Positions 19,776 to 28,326 of a DNA stretch of 64,000 bases are shown here, one piece after another. Numbering within the stretch: the stretch's first letter is position 1; each line of letters begins with the position of its first letter. Source of the DNA: Polaribacter sp. (GTDB lineage: Bacteria > Bacteroidota > Bacteroidia > Flavobacteriales > Flavobacteriaceae); assembly GCA_029238315.1 (NCBI GenBank), contig JAQWGI010000015.1:79585-143584 (forward strand), in the 5' to 3' direction. The position numbers were made by a program, and so were the translations under genes. Under the pieces are notes generated by a model. It had not been told where the DNA came from and ran no database searches. It saw only the letters and a list, made by a program, of their open reading frames with translations.

Positions 19776-20048
19776 ATGAATACAACTTTTTTATTTATTG
19801 GTGGTCCAGAAATTATGATTATTGGTTTAATTGTAGTGATGTTATTTGGTGCTGATAAGATTCCGGAAATTGCTCGTGGTTTGGGTAAAGGAATGCGTCA
19901 ACTTAAAGATGCGACTAATGATATTAAAAAAGAAATTAACGATACCGCAAATAAACAAGATATTGATTTAAATATTGCAAAAGATATAACCGAAGAAATC
20001 AATAAGGTAAAAGACGAAATAACAGGTCCGATTAAAAGGAATCTGTAA
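19776..20048 (+). CDS. tatA: Twin-arginine translocase TatA/TatE-type subunit
   Basis: The 90-residue protein has one N-terminal membrane helix (GGPEIMIIGLIVVMLFGADK), the hinge FGADKIPEIARGLGKGM, an amphipathic helix and a charged tail, the standard TatA architecture. TatA oligomers form the pore for folded proteins in the Tat pathway. It stands alone; tatC is not in the window. A TGTCATT-type repeat directly follows the stop codon. Confidence 0.92.
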   Translation: MNTTFLFIGGPEIMIIGLIVVMLFGADKIPEIARGLGKGMRQLKDATNDIKKEINDTANKQDIDLNIAKDITEEINKVKDEITGPIKRNL

Positions 20049-20124
20049 TGTCATTACGAAAATTTTTTTCGACGAAATAATCTTATTTTAAGAGAAATAT
20101 TGCTTTACGCTGTTCGCAATGACA
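20049..20124. repeat. Inverted repeat with TGTCATTACGA ends
   Basis: The 76-base segment begins TGTCATTACGA and ends TTCGCAATGACA, i.e. inverted ends with one mismatch. Internal TCGACGAAATAATC resembles the GACGAAGCAATC core common to Bacteroidetes intergenic repeats. It sits immediately after the tatA stop codon and just before the O-methyltransferase gene end, so it could also act as a terminator. Confidence 0.65.
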
Positions 20125-20125
20125 A

Positions 20126-20767
20126 CTATTTCATTCTACTTATTGTCAATCCATCTCTAATTGGCAACAAAACCGTTTCTACTCTTTCATCAGAATTTAA
20201 CAATTTATTATATTCCAATAACACTTTTGTGTCGATATCTTTTGGATCTAGTTTTTCAACTACCTTACCGCTCCACAACACATTGTCGGATAATATAATT
20301 CCGCCAGCATTCATTTTATCTATTATTAAATGAAAGTAATTGATGTAGTTAGATTTATCTGCATCAATAAAAACCAAATCGAATTTTACATCAATTGTAG
20401 GGATAATTTCCAATGCATTTCCAACATATTGTTGAATCTGGTTTTGAAATCCTGATTTTTTGAAATATTTATGTTGTAAAGTTTCTAATTCTTCGTTTTT
20501 ATCAATCGTGTAAATTTTTCCTTTGGGATGCAGTCCTTCAGCAATACTTAATGCAGAATAACCCGTATAAGTGCCAATTTCTAAAACATTTTTAGGCTGA
20601 ATCAGTTTAGAAATCATGGATAAAATACGTCCTTGAAAAGCACCACTTAGCATTCTTGGGTTCAGTACTTTTTGCCAAGTTTCTCTAGAAAGTTCTTGTA
20701 AGATTTGAGGTTCACTCTGAGAATGTGCAACCACATACTCGTCAATTTTTTCCGGTAAAAAATGCAT
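20126..20767 (-). CDS. SAM-dependent O-methyltransferase (catechol OMT-like)
   Basis: The 213-residue enzyme has the class I methyltransferase fold of the CaiE/COMT family: NVLEIGTYTGYSALSIAEGL (SAM loop), KFDLVFIDADKSNYINY (metal-binding Asp) and GGIILSDNVLWSGKV (second metal ligand region). It probably transfers methyl from SAM to a hydroxyl of a small aromatic, metal-dependently; the substrate is unknown. It starts 2 bases after the putative anti-sigma factor gene, in the same operon as the ECF sigma factor. Confidence 0.88.
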   Translation of the reverse strand: MHFLPEKIDEYVVAHSQSEPQILQELSRETWQKVLNPRMLSGAFQGRILSMISKLIQPKNVLEIGTYTGYSALSIAEGLHPKGKIYTIDKNEELETLQHKYFKKSGFQNQIQQYVGNALEIIPTIDVKFDLVFIDADKSNYINYFHLIIDKMNAGGIILSDNVLWSGKVVEKLDPKDIDTKVLLEYNKLLNSDERVETVLLPIRDGLTISRMK

Positions 20768-20769
20768 AT

Positions 20770-21030
20770 TTATGCTTCTAGTTCTTGTAGTTGTTTTTTT
20801 AAATCTTCTTTGTCTTCAGTAGATAAACAGTCGTTTGCTTTGTTACAATCGAATGCTTTCATCTTAAAAATTTGAGACATTTTTGTATTTTGGTCTGTGT
20901 ATTTTAAACAAATTTTACAAAATAAAAAATGGTAATTAAGTTTAATTTTCTCTAGTAGAGTTGCTTCACCATATTGACTTTTATCACAAATGGTTGTCGC
21001 TTCATCACAAGATATTTTAAATTTTGCCAT
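20770..21030 (-). CDS. Small zinc-finger-type anti-sigma factor candidate
   Basis: The 86-residue protein follows the ECF sigma factor gene by 8 bases. It contains H34-x3-C38-x2-C41 (NYHFLFCKICLKY), which is the ZAS anti-sigma motif, plus Cys8 and Cys15 that could complete a metal site. It has no membrane segment, so it would be a soluble anti-sigma. The position and the motif together support the call; the family assignment cannot be verified here. Confidence 0.65.
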   Translation of the reverse strand: MAKFKISCDEATTICDKSQYGEATLLEKIKLNYHFLFCKICLKYTDQNTKMSQIFKMKAFDCNKANDCLSTEDKEDLKKQLQELEA

Positions 21031-21038
21031 GTCTTTTT

Positions 21039-21641
21039 TTAATTATTAAACCAATTGTCTTCCATACATCTTCTAAGTTGAGTTCTGGCTCTATGAATGA
21101 TGACCCACAAATTTGACGCAGTTATATTTAACTCCTTACAGATTTCTTCGGTTTCAAATTCTTGAATCGTTTTCATTCTAAAAACCATTGCATATTTTTC
21201 TGGTAAATTATCAATGCATTGCTCTAAAGCAGCTTTTAATTCGGTTGTTTCAATGAGCTTGTCTGCATCATTATCCCAGGTCTGTGGTACGCGTTCTTCT
21301 ATCCAATTTCCTTCTTTATCGTTATCGTGATAAAAGTTCATCCGAACCTCTGCTTTTCCTTTATTAGAGTTTATTTTACGATAATAATCTATTACTTTAC
21401 GTTTAAGAATGGCTATCAGCCAGGTTCTTTCTGCAGCCTTTCCTTCAAAATTTTTAGCAGATTTTAAGCCTGCAAAAAACGTTTCTTGCACTAAATCTTT
21501 TGCAAGATTACTGTCATTTACTCTTGCTACTGCATATTTAAACAAGTAATCTGCGTATTTGTTAACCCAAGTATTTGGATCTAAAGTATGTTTGGTTGCG
21601 TTTTCTGACATTTGACTTTCTGAAGTTCCAAAGGTATTCAA
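21039..21641 (-). CDS. RNA polymerase ECF sigma factor
   Basis: The protein has sigma region 2 (YADYLFKYAVARVNDSNLAK, then DLVQETFFAGLKSAKNFEGK and the RTWLIAILKRKVIDYYRK helix) and region 4 (ALEQCIDNLPEKYAMVFRMK ... EEICKELNITASNLWVIIHR). Region 2 reads the -10-type element and region 4 the -35-type element. The frame begins at 21641; Met11 (21611, MSENATKHTL) is an alternative start. It heads an operon with a ZAS-type anti-sigma candidate and an O-methyltransferase, so it probably answers a cytoplasmic or redox/metal signal. Confidence 0.88.
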   Translation of the reverse strand: MNTFGTSESQMSENATKHTLDPNTWVNKYADYLFKYAVARVNDSNLAKDLVQETFFAGLKSAKNFEGKAAERTWLIAILKRKVIDYYRKINSNKGKAEVRMNFYHDNDKEGNWIEERVPQTWDNDADKLIETTELKAALEQCIDNLPEKYAMVFRMKTIQEFETEEICKELNITASNLWVIIHRARTQLRRCMEDNWFNN

Positions 21642-21670
21642 TTTTAAGTAGAAAAATTTTAGAAATCAGG

Positions 21671-22150
21671 CTATTTACCTAAGGCCTTGCAGGTATCTTT
21701 TTTTCTGTTGTCTACCAAATAGACAATTTTCCACTTCCCATTGCTCTTAAAAAGTTGAAAAGAGTTTGATCCGCAATGGCTAAACTTTTCTTGGTTGTAA
21801 AACTCATAAGGCGTCCAAACAGAAGCTAAATTTTGATCTACATGAATTGTATAAGAAAGTATTTTTTCAAAATAAGTATCGGTTGGTTTTACATTTTGTG
21901 CAAACTTTATTAAATTATCATATGCTTTAGAGCTTGGTGTAATGGCACTTTCTCCTTTTGAATTTATCATAACAGTTTGGGCATATAAATCTTTGTGAAT
22001 TGTTGTTTTTAGCAATGTAACATCTCCTTTATGAAAACCTTTAAAAAAATTCTCTATGGTTGTTTGAATGGCTTTCTTTTCGTTAATTTCTTGCGCATTG
22101 ATGGAACATACAAAGGATGTGAGTAAAAAAAATATAATACGTTTTTTCAT
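21671..22150 (-). CDS. Secreted NTF2-like (lumazine-binding type) protein
   Basis: The 159-residue protein has a signal peptide (MKKRIIFFLLTSFVCSINAQ) and then a cone-shaped NTF2-like fold pattern: KKAIQTTIENFFKGFHKGDV, a central WTPYEFY strand and a final WKIVYLVDNRK. Such domains bind small molecules or act as secreted enzymes of many kinds. It lies upstream of the ECF sigma gene by 29 bases on the same strand and may be its first co-transcribed gene. Function unknown. Confidence 0.7.
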   Translation of the reverse strand: MKKRIIFFLLTSFVCSINAQEINEKKAIQTTIENFFKGFHKGDVTLLKTTIHKDLYAQTVMINSKGESAITPSSKAYDNLIKFAQNVKPTDTYFEKILSYTIHVDQNLASVWTPYEFYNQEKFSHCGSNSFQLFKSNGKWKIVYLVDNRKKDTCKALGK

Positions 22151-22296
22151 GATTGGTTTGATTAAAAGGTGTTGTTCTAATAGATAGAATAACTAAAAAT
22201 ACTACTTTTAAACAGCAATCAAAGTCAAACAGCAATAAAAAAGAAAATCCTCCGCAAATAATTGTGTATTTTTACAACAATTATAAAGTACAAAAA

Positions 22297-23115
22297 ATGT
22301 CTGTTGCAAAAAAACAATACAAGAGAGTTACCACAAAATCATTAGTAGACATGAAAGCTAATGGTCAAAAAATATCTATGCTAACTGCCTATGATTATAC
22401 GATGGCAAAAATTGTTGATAGTGCAGGTATTGATGTTATTTTAGTGGGGGATTCTGCATCAAACGTAATGGCTGGCCACGAAACTACGTTGCCTATTACT
22501 CTAGATCAAATGATTTATCATGCAAGTTCTGTAGTTAGAGGTATTGAGCGAAGTCTAGTGGTGGTAGATTTGCCTTTTGGTAGTTATCAATCAGATCCTA
22601 AAGAAGCGCTGCGCTCTGCCATTAGAATTATGAAAGAGTCTGGCGGGCACTCTGTAAAATTAGAAGGTGGAAAAGAAATAAAAGACTCTATCAAAAGAAT
22701 TTTAAATGCTGGTATTCCTGTAATGGGGCATTTAGGTTTAACGCCTCAATCTATTTATAAATTTGGAACTTACACTGTTAGAGCAAAAGAAGAAGAAGAA
22801 GCAGAAAAATTATTGCAAGATGCTTTAATGCTAGAAAGAATTGGATGTTTTGCATTAGTTTTAGAAAAAGTTCCTGCTGCATTGGCACAAAAAGTTGCTG
22901 AAAGTATTTCGATTCCCGTAATTGGAATTGGTGCTGGTGGTGGTGTTGATGGACAAGTATTAGTTACCCATGATATGTTGGGAATGACGCACGAATTTAA
23001 TCCGCGTTTTTTACGTAGATACCTAGATATGTATGAAGGAATGACAAACGCTTTTAAGCAATACAATGCTGATGTTAAAAGCAAAGATTTCCCTAATGAA
23101 AGTGAGCAGTATTAA
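22297..23115 (+). CDS. panB: 3-methyl-2-oxobutanoate hydroxymethyltransferase
   Basis: The 272-residue protein (start taken at ATG 22297; the frame extends back to 22264) has the PanB TIM-barrel signatures: [57 protein letters not shown] and [14 protein letters not shown]. It makes ketopantoate from 2-oxoisovalerate and methylene-THF, the first step of pantothenate synthesis. Two further genes follow closely on the same strand. Confidence 0.96.
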   Translation: MSVAKKQYKRVTTKSLVDMKANGQKISMLTAYDYTMAKIVDSAGIDVILVGDSASNVMAGHETTLPITLDQMIYHASSVVRGIERSLVVVDLPFGSYQSDPKEALRSAIRIMKESGGHSVKLEGGKEIKDSIKRILNAGIPVMGHLGLTPQSIYKFGTYTVRAKEEEEAEKLLQDALMLERIGCFALVLEKVPAALAQKVAESISIPVIGIGAGGGVDGQVLVTHDMLGMTHEFNPRFLRRYLDMYEGMTNAFKQYNADVKSKDFPNESEQY

Positions 23116-23126
23116 TAATTTTAGAG

Positions 23127-23357
23127 ATGAAAAAAGCACTTAAAATAATTTCAGATATTTCAATTGTAGCATTTGGATTACTGCTTGTTTCAATTAAATT
23201 TATTGACTTAGACTATTTTAATAGTTCAGATTTCACAAATACTTTAGTGATTATTTATCTAATTTCTAGCTTATATTATTACAAAATGGAATTAAAAGAC
23301 AAAGATTCTAAAATACAAGAGCTAAAACATTCTTTGGAAAAAAAAATAAAAGCGTGA
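23127..23357 (+). CDS. Small membrane protein of unknown function
   Basis: The 76-residue protein has two likely membrane helices (about residues 8-26 and 38-52) and a charged C-terminal coiled-coil-like tail (KMELKDKDSKIQELKHSLEK). It lies 11 bases after panB and overlaps the next gene by 4 bases (GTGA), so it is inside a panB-dehydrogenase operon. No family is recognised. Confidence 0.65.
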   Translation: MKKALKIISDISIVAFGLLLVSIKFIDLDYFNSSDFTNTLVIIYLISSLYYYKMELKDKDSKIQELKHSLEKKIKA

Positions 23358-24289
23358 AAATCCTTCACATTGATTCTAATCATCCATTATTATTAAACCA
23401 ACTTTCTGAGCTCGGTTTTACAAATGATGAAGATTATTCGTCTTCGAAAACTGAGATTGAAGATAAAATTCATTTGTATGATGGAATTATCATCAGAAGC
23501 AGATTTACAATCGATAAACAATTTTTAGACAAAGCAACGAACCTAAAGTTTATAGCAAGAGTTGGCGCTGGTTTAGAAAATATTGATTGTGATTATGCAG
23601 AAGAAAAAGGTGTCTATTTAATTTCTGCTCCAGAAGGAAATAGAAATGCTGTTGGAGAACACGCATTAGGAATGTTACTTTCAATTTTCAATAAATTAAA
23701 CAAAGCTGATAACGAAGTTAGAAACGGAAAATGGTTGCGTGAAGAAAATCGTGGCGTTGAATTAGACGGGAAAACAGTTGGTTTAATTGGTTATGGAAAT
23801 ATGGGAAAGTCGTTCGCTAAAAAACTACGTGGTTTTGATGTAGAAGTTTTGTGTTACGATATTAAACCAAATATGGGAGATCAAAACTGCAAACAAGTTT
23901 CTTTAGATACATTGCAAGAAAAAGCAGATGTTTTAAGTTTGCATACTCCACAAACCCAATTAACAACGAATATGATAAACGAAGTGTTTATCAATCAATT
24001 CAAGAAATCTTTTTGGTTGATAAATACCGCAAGAGGAAAATCTGTTGTTACAAAAGATTTAGTTGCTGCTTTAAAAAACAATAAAATTTTAGGTGCTGGA
24101 TTGGATGTGTTAGAATACGAAAAAGTATCTTTTGAAAACTTGTTCACAACTGAAATACCAGAAGCTTTTCAATATTTAATTATTGCAGAAAATGTAATTT
24201 TAAGTCCACATGTTGCCGGTTGGACGATTGAAAGCAATCAAAAATTAGCACAAACTATTGTAGATAAAATCAAACTCAAATTTTACTAA
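23354..24289 (+). CDS. D-2-hydroxyacid dehydrogenase (SerA/GyaR-like)
   Basis: The 311-residue protein has the NAD-binding loop VGLIGYGNMGKS and the catalytic triad of the family: Arg in LINTARGKSVV, Glu in GLDVLEYEKVS, His in LSPHVAGWTIES. It reduces a 2-keto acid or oxidises a D-2-hydroxyacid in the cytoplasm; it lacks the ACT domain of long phosphoglycerate dehydrogenases, so the substrate is open. GTG at 23354 is the start, overlapping the preceding gene's stop. It may be linked to panB. Confidence 0.9.
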   Translation: MKILHIDSNHPLLLNQLSELGFTNDEDYSSSKTEIEDKIHLYDGIIIRSRFTIDKQFLDKATNLKFIARVGAGLENIDCDYAEEKGVYLISAPEGNRNAVGEHALGMLLSIFNKLNKADNEVRNGKWLREENRGVELDGKTVGLIGYGNMGKSFAKKLRGFDVEVLCYDIKPNMGDQNCKQVSLDTLQEKADVLSLHTPQTQLTTNMINEVFINQFKKSFWLINTARGKSVVTKDLVAALKNNKILGAGLDVLEYEKVSFENLFTTEIPEAFQYLIIAENVILSPHVAGWTIESNQKLAQTIVDKIKLKFY

Positions 24290-24316
24290 AATATTTAATC
24301 AACAAAAAACAAACAA

Positions 24317-24610
24317 ATGCAAGTTATAGACGAAAACGGAAACTCTGTTCCAAATGAATCAAGTAAAAGAGTAGTGACTGGAATTTTAGCAATATTATTA
24401 GGCCCTTTAGGGATTCATAAATTTATTTTAGGGTATACTAAAGAAGGTATTATCACATTAGTAATAACTTTTATATTAGGTGTTATTACTTGTGGAATTG
24501 CAGCTTGGGCAATGGGAATAATTACACTAATTGAAGGAATTATTTACCTTACAAAATCTGACGAAGAATTTACTTACATGTATCAAACAAACAAAAAGAG
24601 TTGGTTTTAA
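24317..24610 (+). CDS. TM2 domain membrane protein
   Basis: The 97-residue protein has a hydrophilic start and then the TM2 pattern: two membrane helices joined by a short loop (AILLGPLGIHKFILGYTKEG, then ITLVITFILGVITCGIAAWA). TM2 proteins are widespread small membrane proteins of unclear role. It is followed by a strong hairpin terminator. Confidence 0.85.
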   Translation: MQVIDENGNSVPNESSKRVVTGILAILLGPLGIHKFILGYTKEGIITLVITFILGVITCGIAAWAMGIITLIEGIIYLTKSDEEFTYMYQTNKKSWF

Positions 24611-24630
24611 AATCACCTTAAAAACATCAA

Positions 24631-24660
24631 AAAGCCAAACAATCTTGTTTGGCTTTTTTT
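24631..24660. terminator. Bidirectional terminator between the TM2 gene and olsF
   Basis: AAAGCCAAAC (24631-24640) pairs with GTTTGGCTTT (24647-24656), with T runs on both strands. It separates two convergent genes. Confidence 0.85.
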
Positions 24661-24661
24661 A

Positions 24662-26479
24662 CTACTTGTTTTTCTGCTCTTGCAGTTCTGTTGCTTTTTT
24701 TTCTAATTCTGCCTGAAATTCTTCCATAACAGGTTTTACCGTGCTTTCTGGCAAATCTGAAACTCTAATATACATTAAACCATCTACCGCATTGTTAAAT
24801 TTTGGATCTACATTAAAAGCAACTAGACGCGCATTTTGTTTTACGTATTTTTTAATTAAAACAGGGATCCTTAAAGCACCAGGTTCAATTTCATCAATGA
24901 TTTTATCAAACTTTTGCATATCTGCCTTGGTGGCGTCAAAGACAAAATCTTTATCGTCATCTTTTAATTTTACCTTAAACTCTTTCTTTGGAAAAATATA
25001 TTGCGCAATATATGGGTCATAATAATGAGATTTCATAAACTCTATCATCAACGATTTAGAAAACTCAGAAAACTGATTGCTAATACTAACACCACCCATT
25101 AAATATTTATATTCTGGATGTCTAAGTGTAACATTTACAATTCCTTTCCATAATAAAAACAAAGGCATTGGTTTTTGCTGGTATTCTTTTACAATAAAAG
25201 CACGGCCCATTTCTATCGTTTTTTCTAACATAGAATGCAACTCGGGTTCAAATCTAAATAATGTTTGAATGTAAAAACCAGCAATTCCGTATTTCTTGTA
25301 AATCTCTTTCCCTAGGCCCGTTCTATAAGCTCCAACAAGTCTTTTTGCTTCTCTGTCCCACAAAATTAAATGATGATAATAATTATCAAACTTGTCTAAA
25401 TCAATTGGCTTATTAGTTCCTTCACCAACATCTCTAAAAGTAACCTCTCTTAATCTACCAATTTCTTGAAGTAAATTCGGAATCTCTTTTGCGCTTGCAA
25501 AAAACACTTCATAATTTTTACTCTCTAATAATCTTTTATCATTCTCTCTTAATTTTTCTACTTCTTTGATAAAGTGTTTTACGTTTTTTTGAGAAATGAT
25601 TTCTTTTGGCGGTTTTGGTATTTTTAAGTTTTGAGGAGAAAGAATTTTTGGTGCTTTTTTCTCAAAAGGATTTGCCAACATGTACGTTTTTTTTCTGATA
25701 AATTCAGAAAAAGAAGAAATGTCTTTATAGGTATCTTGATCTTTTACAGAAATTGGTTTTCCTATTCTAACTTTTATTACTCGATGTTTTTGAGACAATA
25801 ATTCTGATGGTAATTTTGCTGTTCTAAACGTATCACTAATTTTAGATAACACATAAAACATTCTACTATTTTTTGCGTGAAAATAAATTGGAATTACAGG
25901 AACTTGCGCTTTTTTTATCAATTTAACAGCGCCTTCTTCCCAGGGTTTATCAACCATTAATTTTCCATCTCTGTAAGTAGAAACTTCACCTGCAGGAAAA
26001 ATACCAAGCGGATAGCCATTTCGTATATGTTGTAAAGCACTTTTAATTCCGGCAACACTAGATTTGGCCTCTTTATGGTTTTCAAAAGGGTTTACGGGCA
26101 TTACAAAAGGCTTTAATGGCTCAATTCTGTGTAAAAGAAAGTTCGCAATAATTTTGTAGTCAGGTCTTTCTTGAAGCAATAGCTTCAATAGTAAAACTCC
26201 GTCAATTCCTCCTAAAGGATGATTGGAAACAGTTATAAAAGGCCCTTCCTTTGGGATTCTTTTTAAATCTTCTTCCGGAATTTCAAATTCAATTTTAAAC
26301 TCCCCTAAAATTCCATTCAAAAAAGCTAAATCTTCTTTGTGCTTGTGGCTGTTATAAATTTTATTAATCTTAGAAATACTTAAAAGCTTCATTAATAACC
26401 ACCCAACAAAGGTTCCTAAAAAACCATATTTTGAGATGCCTAAAACTGTAGAAATTTCTTTAGATGTTACAATGCTCAT
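24662..26479 (-). CDS. olsF: Bifunctional ornithine lipid synthase OlsF-like acyltransferase
   Basis: The 605-residue protein joins two acyltransferases. Residues about 50-270 are PlsC/OlsA-like (SNHPLGGIDGVLLL acceptor motif, then GIFPAGEVST). Residues about 320-560 are OlsB/GNAT-like (LREVTFRDVGEGTNKPIDLD, LVGAYRTGLG, EMGRAFIVKEYQ). This fusion is the OlsF type described in Bacteroidetes and some Proteobacteria, which N-acylates ornithine and then O-acylates it to give ornithine lipid, a phosphorus-free membrane lipid. It is monocistronic. The alternative name 'hemolysin-like' comes from older annotation of the same family. Confidence 0.8.
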   Translation of the reverse strand: MSIVTSKEISTVLGISKYGFLGTFVGWLLMKLLSISKINKIYNSHKHKEDLAFLNGILGEFKIEFEIPEEDLKRIPKEGPFITVSNHPLGGIDGVLLLKLLLQERPDYKIIANFLLHRIEPLKPFVMPVNPFENHKEAKSSVAGIKSALQHIRNGYPLGIFPAGEVSTYRDGKLMVDKPWEEGAVKLIKKAQVPVIPIYFHAKNSRMFYVLSKISDTFRTAKLPSELLSQKHRVIKVRIGKPISVKDQDTYKDISSFSEFIRKKTYMLANPFEKKAPKILSPQNLKIPKPPKEIISQKNVKHFIKEVEKLRENDKRLLESKNYEVFFASAKEIPNLLQEIGRLREVTFRDVGEGTNKPIDLDKFDNYYHHLILWDREAKRLVGAYRTGLGKEIYKKYGIAGFYIQTLFRFEPELHSMLEKTIEMGRAFIVKEYQQKPMPLFLLWKGIVNVTLRHPEYKYLMGGVSISNQFSEFSKSLMIEFMKSHYYDPYIAQYIFPKKEFKVKLKDDDKDFVFDATKADMQKFDKIIDEIEPGALRIPVLIKKYVKQNARLVAFNVDPKFNNAVDGLMYIRVSDLPESTVKPVMEEFQAELEKKATELQEQKNK

Positions 26480-26538
26480 GCGTTAAAAATTGACATAGCT
26501 ACAAAATTACTGCAAAATTACTAGTTGACATAATTATT

Positions 26539-27786
26539 TTACTCTTCAATAATTAATTGTACGGTTTCTCTACTGGTTTGTTTTAATAAAACGGTTCCTT
26601 TATTTTCTATTTTTTCGATAGAAGCTGCGTTAAAATGTCTAATGGTAAATAAACTTACATGTTGGTTGTATCGCACCTTAAAATTAGGTTTCAACTCGTT
26701 GTAAAACGACATAAAATTCAAGTAATTGTCTTCTAAACATACCGAAAAGCTAATGGCAGAATTCTGAATTAAATTAACTTTTAGTTGATATTGATCTAAT
26801 AAATTGAAAATAAAACTCAAGTTTTTTTCTACCATAAAAGAAAAATCGTTGGTAGAAATAGAAACCAAAATTTGATTCTTTTTAACGATAAAACAATTTG
26901 TTTTTGGAATTAAAGCAACTCCTTTACTAACTTTTGTGCCGTTGTTTTTTAAATTGTCAAACGAACGTACAAATAACGGAATTCTTTTATTCTCTAAAGG
27001 TTTTATTGTCTTCGGGTGAATAACAGAAGCACCATAAAATGCCATTTCAATTGCTTCTTGATACGAGATTTGATTTAATAAAACAGTATTTTCAAAAACT
27101 CTTGGATCTGCATTTAAAACACCATCAACATCTTTCCAGATAGTAACACTTTCTGCGTCTAAACAGTAAGCCAATATACCTGCAGTAAAATCAGAACCTT
27201 CTCTTCCTAAAGTGGTAGAATTTCCTTTTAAGTCACTACCAATAAAACCTTGTGTTATCTGCAGCTTTTTTAAATTAATTTGCTTGCAATTAAAAGTTGT
27301 TGCTTTCCAGTTTACAGTAGCATTTCTGTAATTAGCATCTGTTTTAATAAGTGATCTACTGTCTACCCAATTGTTTTTAATATTAGATTTCTTTAAAAAA
27401 GCACTTATTATTTTTGTAGCAATTAACTCCCCAAAACAAACTATTTGATCATATACAAAATTATATTCTTTAACAGGGTTTTGAATTAAAAATCCTTGCA
27501 ACTCAACATATAAATTGCTTATTTCTAAATAAATGGCGGCATCTTCTTCAAATAAATTATCTAAAATTTCTTGATGAAAAGCTTGAGTTGCATTCACTGC
27601 GTTTTTTAGTTTTGGCGAGTTACTTAAGTAAGTTTCAACAACATTTTCAAATGCATTGGTCATTTTTCCCATTGCAGAAACTACTATAAATGTGTTTGCA
27701 GTGCCTTCATGTTCTAATACACGAACTAAATTTCTAACACCATTGGCATTTTTTACAGAAGCACCTCCAAACTTAAATACTCTCAT
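26539..27786 (-). CDS. Aspartate kinase, monofunctional
   Basis: The 415-residue protein has the amino acid kinase fold (KFGGASVKNANGVRN at the N-terminus, FIGSDLKGNSTTLGREGSDF for substrate binding, VTIWKDVDGVLNADPR). A C-terminal region of ACT type (about 300-400) would bind the feedback amino acid. It phosphorylates aspartate, the entry to lysine, threonine and methionine synthesis. It follows the GNAT gene by 2 bases. Confidence 0.92.
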   Translation of the reverse strand: MRVFKFGGASVKNANGVRNLVRVLEHEGTANTFIVVSAMGKMTNAFENVVETYLSNSPKLKNAVNATQAFHQEILDNLFEEDAAIYLEISNLYVELQGFLIQNPVKEYNFVYDQIVCFGELIATKIISAFLKKSNIKNNWVDSRSLIKTDANYRNATVNWKATTFNCKQINLKKLQITQGFIGSDLKGNSTTLGREGSDFTAGILAYCLDAESVTIWKDVDGVLNADPRVFENTVLLNQISYQEAIEMAFYGASVIHPKTIKPLENKRIPLFVRSFDNLKNNGTKVSKGVALIPKTNCFIVKKNQILVSISTNDFSFMVEKNLSFIFNLLDQYQLKVNLIQNSAISFSVCLEDNYLNFMSFYNELKPNFKVRYNQHVSLFTIRHFNAASIEKIENKGTVLLKQTSRETVQLIIEE

Positions 27787-27788
27787 TC

Positions 27789-28265
27789 TTAACTTTCTAT
27801 AAAATTCTTTAGATCATGTTCTTTCATATGTACAACTTGCCAATCTTCTAAAACAGTTGCCCCCGTACTTTTATAGAAATCAATGGCATTTTTATTCCAA
27901 CTCAACACATCCCAAACCACTCTTTTGGCACCTAAGTCATAAGCGTATTTCAATACAGATTTATACAATGCAATACCAATGCCAAAGCCTCTTTTGTGCT
28001 TCGTAACAATTAAATCTTCTAAATGAACCACACGCCCTTTCCATGTAGAATAACGTTCGTAAAACAAGGCTGTACCTACAATTTTATTATTCTCTTCTGC
28101 AACAAATGTTTTAAATTTTGGATGCTCAGAAAAACCATCTTTGATCAAATCTACTTCTGTAACCTCAACTTCATTTGGTAATTTTTCAAACAGTGCAAGT
28201 TCTTTAATTAAATGCATAACATTTTGCATGTCTTCTTTTTGTCCTTCTCTAATGATAAAACTCAT
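27789..28265 (-). CDS. GNAT family N-acetyltransferase
   Basis: The 158-residue protein has the GNAT fold, including the acetyl-CoA loop (HLEDLIVTKHKRGFGIGIAL, the Q/RxxGxG/A pattern) and the last strand WNKNAIDFYKSTGAT. It resembles the small diamine/thialysine acetyltransferases of Bacteroidetes, but the acceptor is not determined. It lies 2 bases before aspartate kinase on the same strand and is divergent from fbp. Confidence 0.85.
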   Translation of the reverse strand: MSFIIREGQKEDMQNVMHLIKELALFEKLPNEVEVTEVDLIKDGFSEHPKFKTFVAEENNKIVGTALFYERYSTWKGRVVHLEDLIVTKHKRGFGIGIALYKSVLKYAYDLGAKRVVWDVLSWNKNAIDFYKSTGATVLEDWQVVHMKEHDLKNFIES

Positions 28266-28326
28266 AATATTATTTTAAGTCCAACAAATTTAAACGATAT
28301 TTGTAAACCATTTACAATAAATTGAC

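Noticed and set aside
24531..24716. 61-codon forward frame spanning the TM2 gene end
   Set aside because: It reads through a transcription terminator and overlaps the TM2 gene in another frame.
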